From an uncultured Halomicronema sp. (GTDB lineage: Bacteria > Cyanobacteriota > Cyanobacteriia > Phormidesmidales > Phormidesmidaceae): a stretch of 61,978 nt of DNA. This document shows positions 41,314-49,732 of the stretch, in pieces. Under the pieces are notes generated by a model, which was given only the letters and a program-made list of their open reading frames with translations, was not told the DNA's origin and ran no database searches. Position 1 is the stretch's first letter, and the number at the start of each line of letters is the position of its first letter. The position numbers were made by a program, and so were the translations under genes. Location of the stretch: contig CALCCA010000087.1 of assembly GCA_937899725.1 (NCBI GenBank), positions 1 through 61,978 of the forward strand, in the 5' to 3' direction.

Positions 41314-41958
41314 ATGCGACGCTCCCTTCTGAGAAAACTAGCCGCTACCGCAGCGATCGCGGGCACTTTGCTCGCCGCTCACCTATCCGGTGGCTTACCG
41401 GCGGCCGAGAGCCAGCCCGTGGCCGACATTCCGACCGTTACCGTCACGGATGGCGGCACTAGCCTCACGCTCAACTGGCCCAGCGGCGACCGCACCCCCC
41501 TTGATATTCAGGATTGGACGATCGCGATTCTCGATTCTTTTGACTGCGCCACGTATGAGTTAGTGGCGGAGCGCGATCTCTCAGCTCAGCGTATTTTGGG
41601 CACCCCGACTGTGAATCCTCAAACGGGCGATGTCGCCGTCCCTGTGCTTTTAGAAGAATGTATCGATGTCCAAAAATCGGCGGTGTTTATTATTGACCCC
41701 CAGGGATCGCAGAGTCATGCTTTGTATCGACTGCAGGTGCCTGGCGATCGCCCGTTACCCCATGAATTTTCGAGCTACGCCCTCAGCAGCATTAGTGGCT
41801 TGCAGTATTGGGATCACACGCTGCTAGTCAGTCATGGTGATGCCTCAGGGGCGGGTGCCATGATGGTCTTTCCCGCCGGCAACACGCCTGCCGGGCAATA
41901 CGCGGGCTGCGTCGTCACTCAACCGGGAGAAGGCGCTGGGAGCCTCTGCCCGCTGTAG
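41314..41958 (+). CDS. Secreted hypothetical protein with beta-rich domain
   Basis: A 214-residue protein with a signal peptide (RRSLLRKLAATAAIAGTLLAAHLSG-type, cleavage near residue 30). The mature part is beta-rich and holds four cysteines (CATYE, ECIDV, GCVV, LCPL), enough for two disulfides. No family is recognised. It stands alone between the PQQ-type dehydrogenase and a convergent SDR gene. Confidence 0.7.
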   Translation: MRRSLLRKLAATAAIAGTLLAAHLSGGLPAAESQPVADIPTVTVTDGGTSLTLNWPSGDRTPLDIQDWTIAILDSFDCATYELVAERDLSAQRILGTPTVNPQTGDVAVPVLLEECIDVQKSAVFIIDPQGSQSHALYRLQVPGDRPLPHEFSSYALSSISGLQYWDHTLLVSHGDASGAGAMMVFPAGNTPAGQYAGCVVTQPGEGAGSLCPL

Positions 41959-41999
41959 AGCTAATTTTGGATGAGTGAACGCGATCGCCCTATCCCGGT

Positions 42000-42698
42000 T
42001 CAAAAAGCAATCACCTGGCGATCACGCCACAGTTTGCCAGTTTCGCGGAGGGCTGCGGTGGCAAGCCAAATGGCGGTATCCGCACCCTGCTCGGGCGATC
42101 TCGGAGCCGCATCGCCCCCCATGTCCGTTTTCACCCAGCCCGGATCGATGGCGTTCACCGTAATGCCGTGGGGCTGCAGGGCTTGAGCCAGCATAATCGT
42201 CGCGCCATTTAGCGCCAGTTTTGACAAACAGTAGCTGGGCACCGCTGCCGACAGACCGTTAATCTCGCCATAGCCACTAGACGTATTGATCACGCGGGCC
42301 GCTGCAGCGGCTTTGAGCAGAGGTAAACAGGCTTGCGTCAGGCGAATTGCGCCGAGGGTATTGGTGTTTAAGGTGGCAGCTAGCAGCTCTCGGCGAATGG
42401 TGAGGATGTTGACGCCCTCATCGGGATAAACGCCCGCATTGTTGATCACTACATCCAGGCGATCGCTGTGTTGCCGAATCGTCGCCACAGCCTGCTCAAT
42501 CGAGTCATCTTGACTGATGTCTAAGGCCACTGGCACGACATTGCCCGACAGCTTCGCCGCTGCTTGTTCCGCGCTGGTTAAAGACCGGGCCGTAATCATG
42601 ACTTGGTAGTCTTTAGCCAACAGGCCTTGGGCGATCGCGAAGCCGATACCCCGATTGCCGCCGGTGACGAGAGCCACCGGTTTTGATGTTGCGGTCAT
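42000..42698 (-). CDS. Short-chain dehydrogenase/reductase
   Basis: A 232-residue classical SDR with a Rossmann fold. The cofactor motif is TGGNRGIG (13-20), NNAG near 83-86, a catalytic Ser in NTSSGYG and the Y-x3-K pair in YCLSK (about 153-157). An Arg in ITARSL after the second strand suggests NADPH preference. The substrate is unknown; the sequence resembles carbonyl reductase-like SDRs. Confidence 0.92.
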   Translation of the reverse strand: MTATSKPVALVTGGNRGIGFAIAQGLLAKDYQVMITARSLTSAEQAAAKLSGNVVPVALDISQDDSIEQAVATIRQHSDRLDVVINNAGVYPDEGVNILTIRRELLAATLNTNTLGAIRLTQACLPLLKAAAAARVINTSSGYGEINGLSAAVPSYCLSKLALNGATIMLAQALQPHGITVNAIDPGWVKTDMGGDAAPRSPEQGADTAIWLATAALRETGKLWRDRQVIAF

Positions 42699-43075
42699 GA
42701 GGTCACCTCGAATGGTGGAAATTGTTTACCAAACTGAGTTGTACGCTGTCGATTGGGCGGCGATGAAAATTATCGGTTAGAAATCGGGCTCCTAGGGCAT
42801 TGGGAAATGCTGAGGCATCTGGAAGTCAAAGGGGCGGGAGTGAGTCAAGGATAGGGGCGTTAGATGGGGCGGCAAACTGAGCCAGAGATTTGGGGGTAAT
42901 GGTGGGCAATCGCGGCCAAATTAACTGGATAACCGGATCAGGAGGCTCTCCTTGCTCGACCCACCATTGCGATGAGCTAAGCCTCACGGACAGAGTCTTT
43001 TGCTCATGCTACGGGGGCTGAAGTCATAGAATCGCATAGGATTAATGGCATGTTCTTGCAAACCTGCGATCGCCC
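42699..43075. other. Intergenic region before the NTPase/TPR operon
   Basis: These 377 bases separate the SDR gene from the P-loop operon and must hold promoters for both. No gene, hairpin or repeat that I can support is present. Confidence 0.4.
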
Positions 43076-44494
43076 ATGTTGCAAACCACCCCAGCCCAGT
43101 CTCTCGATGAGATTTACAAAACCTTGAGGCCGGAACCGCTGGATACACCGGAAACCCTTCAGGCATTTTATCAAGAGGCCATTAACAACACCCGAGGCGG
43201 CGATAAAATGCGGCGGATTCGGCTGCGATTAAATCGCGCGGCCCAGGATGGCATCCCCTTCAAAGCCTGCATCATGGGGCATCGGGGCGTGGGCAAATCA
43301 ACGGAACTGTCGCGGTTAATTGAGCAGGTGCAAGGGGATTTTCAAGCGGTACGATTTAGTGCCGTGACAGCGCTCGATCCTGGTAACTTTCGGCCCTTGG
43401 ATGTGGTGTTGCTGTTGATGGCCGAAGTTGCGGAACAAACCGCTAAACCCGTGGCCGAAGGCGGCGCTGGGCAGCCACCGTCGGAATATCGGTTAAAGGA
43501 GATCTGGGACTGGTTTGCCTCGGAGGAGCGCGTTCGCACGGAAGCACAGGCCATGGCGGTGGGCCTGGAAGCGGGAGCGGGAGCCGAATCGGCGTCGCTG
43601 TGGGCCAACATTATCGGCTTGTTTGCCACCTTGAAAGGGGAAATTAAGTATGCTTCGACGCGCGAACGCACTGTGGTCGAATATCGGGTCAGTCGGCTGT
43701 CGTCCTTAATTGAGGTAGCCAACCGGCTGTTGGATGAGTGCAATCAGCTGCTGCGGACAGCCACGGGAAAGCAATGGTTACTGATTGGCGAAGATTTCGA
43801 TCGCGCCGGAATTCCCAGTACCCGCATTGAGGAGCTGTTCATTACCTACGCCAATATCTTTCAGGACTTGCGGGCTCATCTGATCTTCAACTTGCCGATT
43901 GGACTGTATTACTCCACCGATGCGCCCCGGCTGCCCTTTGCCGGGGATTGTAGCTTTGTGCTGCCCGACACGCCCGTTTACACCGTTGAGCATCACCCGA
44001 ACGAGATGGGTCGCCAAGCCCTCGTTGAGGTATTGACGGCCCGGATGGACATTGACCTCTTTGAGCCAGAGCAGATGATGCGGGCGATCGTGGCGTCTGG
44101 GGGGAACCTGCGCGATTTGTTTGCCCTGGTGAATTATGCGGCGGATAGTGCCTTGCTGCGAGATGACCCGGCACCCAAAATTGGCGCGGATGACATCACT
44201 GGGGCGATCGTCAATTTACGCAGTGACTATGAGCGGCGGCTGGGCCAAAGCCCCTTTGACCAAGAGGAGATTACCTACGAGCAGAAGGCCGATCGCTTGC
44301 AGGCCGTCTATAGCGGGGACAAAGCGGCCCAGGTGCCAGATCCAGTGCTGTATTCGCTGCTCAATGCCCGAGCGGTGCAAGAGTTTAATAGTCAACGCTG
44401 GTTTGGCGTGCATCCGTTAGTGGTGGATGTGTTAGCGGGACAAGGCCGCATCGAGCGACTGGCCTCCGGGGAGGTGCCGGGTGGCCCTCTCTGA
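43076..44494 (+). CDS. P-loop NTPase (AAA/STAND-like), first gene of a two-gene module
   Basis: A 472-residue ATPase. Walker A GHRGVGKST (about 69-77) is followed by RLIEQVQ. The Walker B-like strand is WLLIGEDFDRAG (about 236-247) with a sensor-type NLPIGLYYST further on. A C-terminal helical region (about 330-470) resembles the winged-helix lid of STAND/AAA proteins. There is no transmembrane segment. It overlaps by 14 bases with the next gene, which carries a second domain plus TPR repeats, so the pair looks like a STAND protein split into NTPase and sensor chains. The biological role is unknown; signalling or anti-phage defence is an inference from architecture. Confidence 0.8.
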   Translation: MLQTTPAQSLDEIYKTLRPEPLDTPETLQAFYQEAINNTRGGDKMRRIRLRLNRAAQDGIPFKACIMGHRGVGKSTELSRLIEQVQGDFQAVRFSAVTALDPGNFRPLDVVLLLMAEVAEQTAKPVAEGGAGQPPSEYRLKEIWDWFASEERVRTEAQAMAVGLEAGAGAESASLWANIIGLFATLKGEIKYASTRERTVVEYRVSRLSSLIEVANRLLDECNQLLRTATGKQWLLIGEDFDRAGIPSTRIEELFITYANIFQDLRAHLIFNLPIGLYYSTDAPRLPFAGDCSFVLPDTPVYTVEHHPNEMGRQALVEVLTARMDIDLFEPEQMMRAIVASGGNLRDLFALVNYAADSALLRDDPAPKIGADDITGAIVNLRSDYERRLGQSPFDQEEITYEQKADRLQAVYSGDKAAQVPDPVLYSLLNARAVQEFNSQRWFGVHPLVVDVLAGQGRIERLASGEVPGGPL

Positions 44495-46112
44495 GTCTGC
44501 CCGACAACCCGGCAGCATTGGGGATATTGCAGGCCGCTTGACCCTGTGGGCACGGCGCAATCCCCAGGGTTTAGTGCGGGTGGAATACAGTTCAGAATTC
44601 GCCCGCCAAGACACGATGCAGCGGTTGAAGTCGCAGCTGGCCAGTGACTCTATTCCCGTGACGGAGGTGGCGCTGCCGTTTAACCAAGCCGCTGACGCCG
44701 TCGTGGCTGACTTGCTCAATCAGCTTGCACAGGTGGCGGTGGAACAGCCCCACAGCTTGGTTTCGATTACGGGGTTTGCGACGGCCTTTCATCACCAGGC
44801 AGCCTGGCCAGATGCCCTGCGCGTGGTGAACTTTAATCGGGAACGGTTTGCTGCCCTGCAACTCCGGCAAATTTGGTGGCTGACGCCTGCTATCATGCAG
44901 ACGGCAATCCATGCGATGCCCGATCTCAACAGTTGGTTTAGTCAGCGGTTGCAATTGACAGAGGCCGTCATCCCCGTGGAGGCCACGAAGGTGCACCTCG
45001 ATGCCGATACTCCCACCTCTAACATTGACGATGCCCGCCAGCGTGCCCAAACCTTGATAGCGCAGTTTCATCAGGCTAAAGAAGCCGAAGCGACGGATGC
45101 GGCATTATTGCAGACCTATTTGCTCCCAGCCTTAGAAGCCCTGGCTGAGGCGAGTGCCCAGCGAGACTTGCGAGAACTGGCGGGAGAATTTGAAGGCTGG
45201 CTAGGCAGCTTAAAGCTTGATGGCTCGGCGGACTTGGCCCAAAGTCTGGATCAGTTAGCGCGCATTTATGAAAAGCAGGGTCGGTATCGAGAAGCGTTGC
45301 CGCTCTATCGGCGATCTCTGCAAATTCGCGAACAGCAATTGGGAGCAGACCATGCCGATGTTGCCCAAAGCCTCACCAATCTAGCAGCGCTTTACTACAC
45401 CCAGGAACGCTATGACGAGGCGGAATCCCTTTATCAACGCTCGCTCCAAATCTTTGAACAGCAGTTGGAGGCGAATCATCCTGATGTGGCTACTATTCTG
45501 AATAATCTAGCGGCGCTATACACTAACCAGGGGCGTTATGACGAAGCGGAATCCCTCTATCAGCGCTCGCTCCAAATTGATGAACAGGTGTATGGTGCAG
45601 ACCATCCCAAAGTTGCCACCAGCCTCAGTAATCTGGCGCTGTTGTATAAAATCCAGGGGCGCTATGACGAGGCGGAATCCCTTTATCAACGATCACTCCA
45701 AATCTATGAACAGATATATGGTCCAGATCATCCCGATGTGGCCATTAATCTGAATAATCTGGCGAATTCATACTACGCACAAGGAATCTATAGCGAGGCT
45801 GAACCCCTATACTGGCAATCTCTCCATATCCGGGAACAGCAACTGGGGACGAATCATCCCGATGTGGCCACCACCCTTAATAATCTGGCGAACTTATATC
45901 AAGCTCAGGGGCACTATGACAAGGCTGAACTGCTGTTTATCCGTGCCACTGAGATTTTGGTCAGAGCACTACCGGAAGATCATTCGTATGTTCAGGGCGG
46001 ATTGAGCAACTTTACAGACATGATTCAAGCGGCACTGGCGGCGGGGCAAGCCAACCAGCTCTCGGACCATCCCATCACCCAGGCAATTTTGCAGCAGCTC
46101 CGCGAGGCCTAG
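44481..46112 (+). CDS. TPR-repeat protein paired with the P-loop NTPase
   Basis: A 543-residue protein with a GTG start inside the end of the NTPase gene. Residues 1-165 are a domain of unknown family rich in Trp/Gln (RQIWWLTPAIMQT). A helical linker (about 180-240) leads to about six kinesin-light-chain-type TPR repeats of 42 residues (about 246-493), each of the form LNNLAxLYxxQGRYDEAESLYQRSLQI-x-EQ. The repeats are nearly identical at DNA level, so copy number may vary. TPRs bind proteins, so this chain may recognise a trigger and control the NTPase. A palindromic hairpin directly follows the stop. Confidence 0.85.
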   Translation: MALSESARQPGSIGDIAGRLTLWARRNPQGLVRVEYSSEFARQDTMQRLKSQLASDSIPVTEVALPFNQAADAVVADLLNQLAQVAVEQPHSLVSITGFATAFHHQAAWPDALRVVNFNRERFAALQLRQIWWLTPAIMQTAIHAMPDLNSWFSQRLQLTEAVIPVEATKVHLDADTPTSNIDDARQRAQTLIAQFHQAKEAEATDAALLQTYLLPALEALAEASAQRDLRELAGEFEGWLGSLKLDGSADLAQSLDQLARIYEKQGRYREALPLYRRSLQIREQQLGADHADVAQSLTNLAALYYTQERYDEAESLYQRSLQIFEQQLEANHPDVATILNNLAALYTNQGRYDEAESLYQRSLQIDEQVYGADHPKVATSLSNLALLYKIQGRYDEAESLYQRSLQIYEQIYGPDHPDVAINLNNLANSYYAQGIYSEAEPLYWQSLHIREQQLGTNHPDVATTLNNLANLYQAQGHYDKAELLFIRATEILVRALPEDHSYVQGGLSNFTDMIQAALAAGQANQLSDHPITQAILQQLREA

Positions 46113-46145
46113 AGAACCCCGGTTTCTTGAAGAAACCGGGGTTCT
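46113..46145. terminator. Perfect palindrome following the TPR gene
   Basis: AGAACCCCGGTTTCTT and its exact inverted copy are separated by one base and overlap the last gene stop by one base. The 16-bp stem is strong, though no long T-run follows, so it may act as an mRNA-stabilising or terminator hairpin. It belongs to the same palindromic repeat family as the copies at 39051-39202. Confidence 0.65.
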
Positions 46146-46367
46146 AAGCACTTGGATTTTGGCCAAATAGCATTGTGCGTGCGTTCTTAACTCAGGCAGC
46201 GAGCCTTCCAACGGAGAGTGAGGCCGATGTTTGGGAGCTTTTGCCAAGGCAAAGTTTGCGCGGCTCGCTGCACGTGCCGGGATGTTTGCTTTTGCTATGT
46301 CGAGATCGCCGCTTTGCTATTGTTTCAAAGTGATTGGTTTTAGGTTCGTTGCTAGTTGAGAATCTTC

Positions 46368-46919
46368 TCAGCCGAAATCGTCGCTTTGATCGCCGCGAAT
46401 GGCTGGCGATGTCGCCAATGTTGTGGCCCCTTGCTGCAGGCACTTAGTATCGCGATCGCTCCAAATGCGGGTCGATTGACAATGGTGAGCCACGAGCAAG
46501 CCCCACAAACCTTGAGGCGTCAGCACCGGCACGACCAAATTGGCGCGCACCTGCAGGTTACGGAGAAAATCGCGATGACACTCAGCGATCGGTTCAGTTT
46601 CGATATCGGCGATCGCCCGTATGCGTCCCGCTAGATAGAGTGCCGCATAGTCGCCGTTAAAGCATTCATCGGGGCCGGTGGAGCCAAAGATCGAAAGTTG
46701 AGGATGGCTCAGCGCTTCGAAGGTGACTTGCCCCTTCCATTCGCAATAAAAGTAATAGAGCAGTACTCGATCAACTGCCAGCTGCTGCTGCAAATCATGC
46801 GTCACTTGCGTCACTAACTGATCGCGCTCAAGCGTTGTCGAGAGGCGGCCAATGACTTGCCGTAGCCCAGGGTCTGCACCTGATTGGGAATTGTAACTAG
46901 ACCTTTCAGGCAGCGACAT
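46368..46919 (-). CDS. Stand-alone cyanobacteriochrome-type GAF protein (DXCF type)
   Basis: About 183 residues from ATG 46919 (a GTG at 46949 is possible). A short N-terminal helix is followed by one GAF domain. It holds the canonical bilin-binding Cys-His (C124-H125 in ECHRDFL, numbered from the GTG) and, upstream, D94-E95-C96-F97, the DXCF motif whose second cysteine forms a photolabile link to the bilin. Other cyanobacteriochrome landmarks are GRIRAIADI, QVRANLVVPV and LWGLLVAHHC. These suggest a blue/green or violet/green light sensor. There is no output domain and the C-terminus is short and atypical (SPAIRGDQ), so it may act through a partner or be truncated. Confidence 0.75.
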   Translation of the reverse strand: MSLPERSSYNSQSGADPGLRQVIGRLSTTLERDQLVTQVTHDLQQQLAVDRVLLYYFYCEWKGQVTFEALSHPQLSIFGSTGPDECFNGDYAALYLAGRIRAIADIETEPIAECHRDFLRNLQVRANLVVPVLTPQGLWGLLVAHHCQSTRIWSDRDTKCLQQGATTLATSPAIRGDQSDDFG

Positions 46920-46949
46920 GGGCACAAGCCAACCGAGCACAGCAACCAC

Positions 46950-47264
46950 ATTAATAACTTCTCACTTTAAATGACTCAGACCAGAATCGCCGGTAGTCCT
47001 CAAAAAGTAATAATCGGCCTACATGCCTTCACACTCGGTCTTCACAGCTTGCAATGATGGTTCGAGAAAAGGAGTATCCCGCCCATGGCGATGGCTGGGC
47101 AATGATGCCACTCAGCTCCTCATGAGGTCAATCAGGTCGCTTTGATGGGGCGATCTGCCACGAGTTGAAGGGGGGCGCGATCCTCTCGCTGAGAGTTCAA
47201 CCCACCCCATTAGCCCCTCTCCAGAGGGAAAAGACACGGAGTTTGGCTTTACCCGAATTGGCAA
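46950..47264. other. Intergenic region upstream of the GAF gene
   Basis: These 315 bases contain a short dyad near 47160-47205 (GTTGAA...TTCAACCCACC), a fragment related to the GGTGGGT repeats, and no gene that I can support. Confidence 0.35.
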
Positions 47265-47690
47265 TTAGGTCGCACAGGGCATCACCGGCAGGCGTTGCTC
47301 ACGATAATCCTGTAGGTCGCTGACCAAACGCGTGGTGGCAGCATCAGTCGCACTGAGAGGCACCAGCGTTTGCAAAATTGTATCCATTTCATCGGGCGAT
47401 AGATAGCCCGCGCAAGGGCTGCTCAGCGGCACGGGGAGATTGACCCGGTGGGTTTGGGCCATTTGCCTCAATCGCTGGGTGGCTTCGAAAGGAATCACAA
47501 TAACCATAAGATGCTCCGGCAAGGGTAAAGGGGGCAATCGGCGCCAAAGGATGTCGGGGACGAATCGCTCAACCCCCTGCAAGAACAGGGCTAATCGATC
47601 GCCGACATCAATACTGTCGCCGGGCTGCTTAAGTCTGAGGTGAGGCGAGTCTGAGTGTTGGATGAGCATTTTCGCGATCGCTTGCTCCAC
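47265..47690 (-). CDS. Hypothetical protein
   Basis: A 141-residue soluble protein from a GTG at 47690. It is rich in Leu and Pro (WRRLPPLPLPEHLMVIVIPF) and contains a mixed alpha/beta region without membrane segments or catalytic motifs. No family is recognised. It lies 68 bases downstream of the saccharopine-dehydrogenase-like gene on the same strand and may be co-transcribed with it. Confidence 0.55.
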   Translation of the reverse strand: MEQAIAKMLIQHSDSPHLRLKQPGDSIDVGDRLALFLQGVERFVPDILWRRLPPLPLPEHLMVIVIPFEATQRLRQMAQTHRVNLPVPLSSPCAGYLSPDEMDTILQTLVPLSATDAATTRLVSDLQDYREQRLPVMPCAT

Positions 47691-47757
47691 CGCGCTAGGC
47701 GGCGGCTAGGCGCACATCGCTGGCCCACTCGGGCCGTCGCGATCGCTGAGCTGGGGA

Positions 47758-48876
47758 TTAGCTGACATCATTGATGAACGTTTGAGTCTGGATGCCCATA
47801 GCTTGCATATCAGCTATCAACTTGTCCGGGTCAACCAAGTGTCCCATCATCCAGAGACCGGGCTGGCGGATGTCATCATTTAGGTATTGATGCAAGCAGG
47901 CGATGACTGGCACCACCGTAAATTCGTAAACATCGTCGTGGTCTGAAAATATTTCGACTGTGTAGTGTTTGCCAGCCTTTTTGCCCGTGGCTTTCAGTAG
48001 GAAAACGACGCCCTCTTGCTGGCTAGAAAAGGTGTTTAATCCAAAAATAAATAACTTCGCCCAAACCTGTCGAAACACCCCTTTTTTGATAGCGTTGGAC
48101 AGCGTGATGAGTGGGAACACCAGATAATCGACAAACCAGTTGAATCCTGCTGTAAAAACACCGGCCTCTTGCAACCCCAACTGCTCTGGCAAGGGTTTGA
48201 TTTCCACCATTGTCAAGGGCATACTGCTGCGCACGCCAAACCGGTTGCCGTAGTTGACCGGGATGGCATCTTCGTAGGTGCCGGTTTTCCAGGCCCCGTT
48301 GTGCCAGAATTCCGGCTGATAATCGGCAACCGTATCCACGATTTCTAGAACGGATGCAAAGTCTTCAATCTGGGTCTGCATGGCAAAGGCGATGATGGCT
48401 TGGTCATACTGATCAAAATACTGTGCGCCTTGGCGCATATACGCTGCTGGCAGACCGGGATGAAACCCCGCCTGGGTGATGAAGCAGCGGCCTGCCGCCT
48501 GAATCTGGGGCTGCAGCTCGGCCAAGACCGCATAGACATCCTGCTGAAAGTAGATATCAAGATAATCAATCTGGGCTTCTAGCGCAGCTTCGGCAATTTG
48601 CTTAGCCCATTGGGTCGTGGTGGCTGCTACCAACACCAAATCGATGTCCTGAAAGGACTGCCGCAGACTCTCAACATCGGCCGCATCGGTATGGCGGGCG
48701 GCAATGCGTTCGGGCGGGAATGCCTGCTGCAATTGCTCGACTAAAGCTTCGGCTTTGGCGAGCCTTCTGCCTGCGACAATGATCTTGGCCGGAGTTTCTT
48801 GGAGCAGATACCGGCAAAACACTTGGCCCGTGTCGCCATATCCCCCTAAAACCAGGATGGTGATATCTTTTGCCAT
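47758..48876 (-). CDS. Saccharopine dehydrogenase-like NAD(P)-binding protein
   Basis: About 372 residues beginning MAKDITILVLGGYGDTGQVF, a Rossmann motif (GGYGDTG) of the saccharopine dehydrogenase N-terminal family; further in-frame starts upstream to 48972 are less likely. Other features are AGRRLAKAEALVEQL with the cofactor-binding Arg, VLVAATTTQWAKQI and ITQAGFHPGLPAAYMR. Cyanobacterial proteins of this type are not lysine enzymes; they act as oxidoreductases on unknown, perhaps lipid or homospermidine-like, substrates. Confidence 0.82.
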   Translation of the reverse strand: MAKDITILVLGGYGDTGQVFCRYLLQETPAKIIVAGRRLAKAEALVEQLQQAFPPERIAARHTDAADVESLRQSFQDIDLVLVAATTTQWAKQIAEAALEAQIDYLDIYFQQDVYAVLAELQPQIQAAGRCFITQAGFHPGLPAAYMRQGAQYFDQYDQAIIAFAMQTQIEDFASVLEIVDTVADYQPEFWHNGAWKTGTYEDAIPVNYGNRFGVRSSMPLTMVEIKPLPEQLGLQEAGVFTAGFNWFVDYLVFPLITLSNAIKKGVFRQVWAKLFIFGLNTFSSQQEGVVFLLKATGKKAGKHYTVEIFSDHDDVYEFTVVPVIACLHQYLNDDIRQPGLWMMGHLVDPDKLIADMQAMGIQTQTFINDVS

Positions 48877-49081
48877 GGCCGTCACCGCCGATCCCTTTGC
48901 CCTCAGCATAGCGATGCTTTTAGACGCACTGCTGGTAAAAGGAGCCTCAACCCGGCGACTTAAACCGTTCACTCCCCTTCACTGGCGGTAAACTTTTGCT
49001 CATTCACCTCGCCCACTGAGCGCGATCGCGCCCCCAACGATCTTGGATTGACGTATCGGGGCGATCGCCGTTGCCCACCCC

Positions 49082-49732
49082 ATGTCATCGCCTGCCATGA
49101 ACGATTATTCAAAATTTGCCGCCCTGTCGCCCACTGCCTATGCCGATGCTCAACTGGGGCGATCGCAGTTTATGGAGATGGGCATTCATGAACTCTGGCC
49201 ACACACGCCCCGCATTGCCGGGCCAGCCTATCCGGTGAAGTGCCCCCCGGGCGACAACCTGATGCTGCATGCGGCCATCTATCGAGCCGCCCCTGGTGCC
49301 GTCATTGTGGTGCAGGCGGGCGATGTGGACTATGCGCTGGCGGGCGGTAATGTGTGCGCGATCGCCCAGCAGCGGGGCATTGCCGGATTTGTGATGGATG
49401 GCGTAATCCGCGATGTGGCTGAAGTGCGAGCCGCCCAATTTCCCGTCTTTGCCCGCGGGGTAGTGCCGATTCCGGGACAAAAGCAAGCGCTGGGCCCCCT
49501 CAATCAACCGATTTGTTGTGGGGGCGTGACGGTGCATCCTGGTGATGTCGTGGTTGCGGATGAAGAAGGCATTGCGGTGATTCCCGCCGCTCAGCAGGAG
49601 GCCATTTGGGCAAAGGCCCAACAGCGTACCGAGCAAGATGCCGCGAGATCGCTCAAGGACTGGGAAATGAATCACCGTGCCAAGATTACCGGGCTGCTGC
49701 AATCGTTAGGGTTTGAGGATGAGGAGGCATGA
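49082..49732 (+). CDS. RraA-like aldolase/decarboxylase family protein
   Basis: A 216-residue RraA/HMG-aldolase-like protein. The motifs are GDNLMLHAAI, AGDVDYALAGGNVCAIAQQRG (the G-x20-R-D region) and GVIRD with Arg-Asp that in the aldolases bind pyruvate and Mg2+, followed by VVADEEGIAVIP. These enzymes cleave 4-hydroxy-4-methyl-2-oxoglutarate or decarboxylate oxaloacetate. Its stop overlaps the start of the ring-opening amidohydrolase (ATGA), so the two act in one pathway, likely processing the ring-opened product. Confidence 0.88.
   Translation: MSSPAMNDYSKFAALSPTAYADAQLGRSQFMEMGIHELWPHTPRIAGPAYPVKCPPGDNLMLHAAIYRAAPGAVIVVQAGDVDYALAGGNVCAIAQQRGIAGFVMDGVIRDVAEVRAAQFPVFARGVVPIPGQKQALGPLNQPICCGGVTVHPGDVVVADEEGIAVIPAAQQEAIWAKAQQRTEQDAARSLKDWEMNHRAKITGLLQSLGFEDEEA

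Noticed and set aside
45240-45930. Regular 126-bp repeats as a CRISPR-like array
   Set aside because: The repeats are in frame and encode TPR motifs; there are no spacers and no cas genes.
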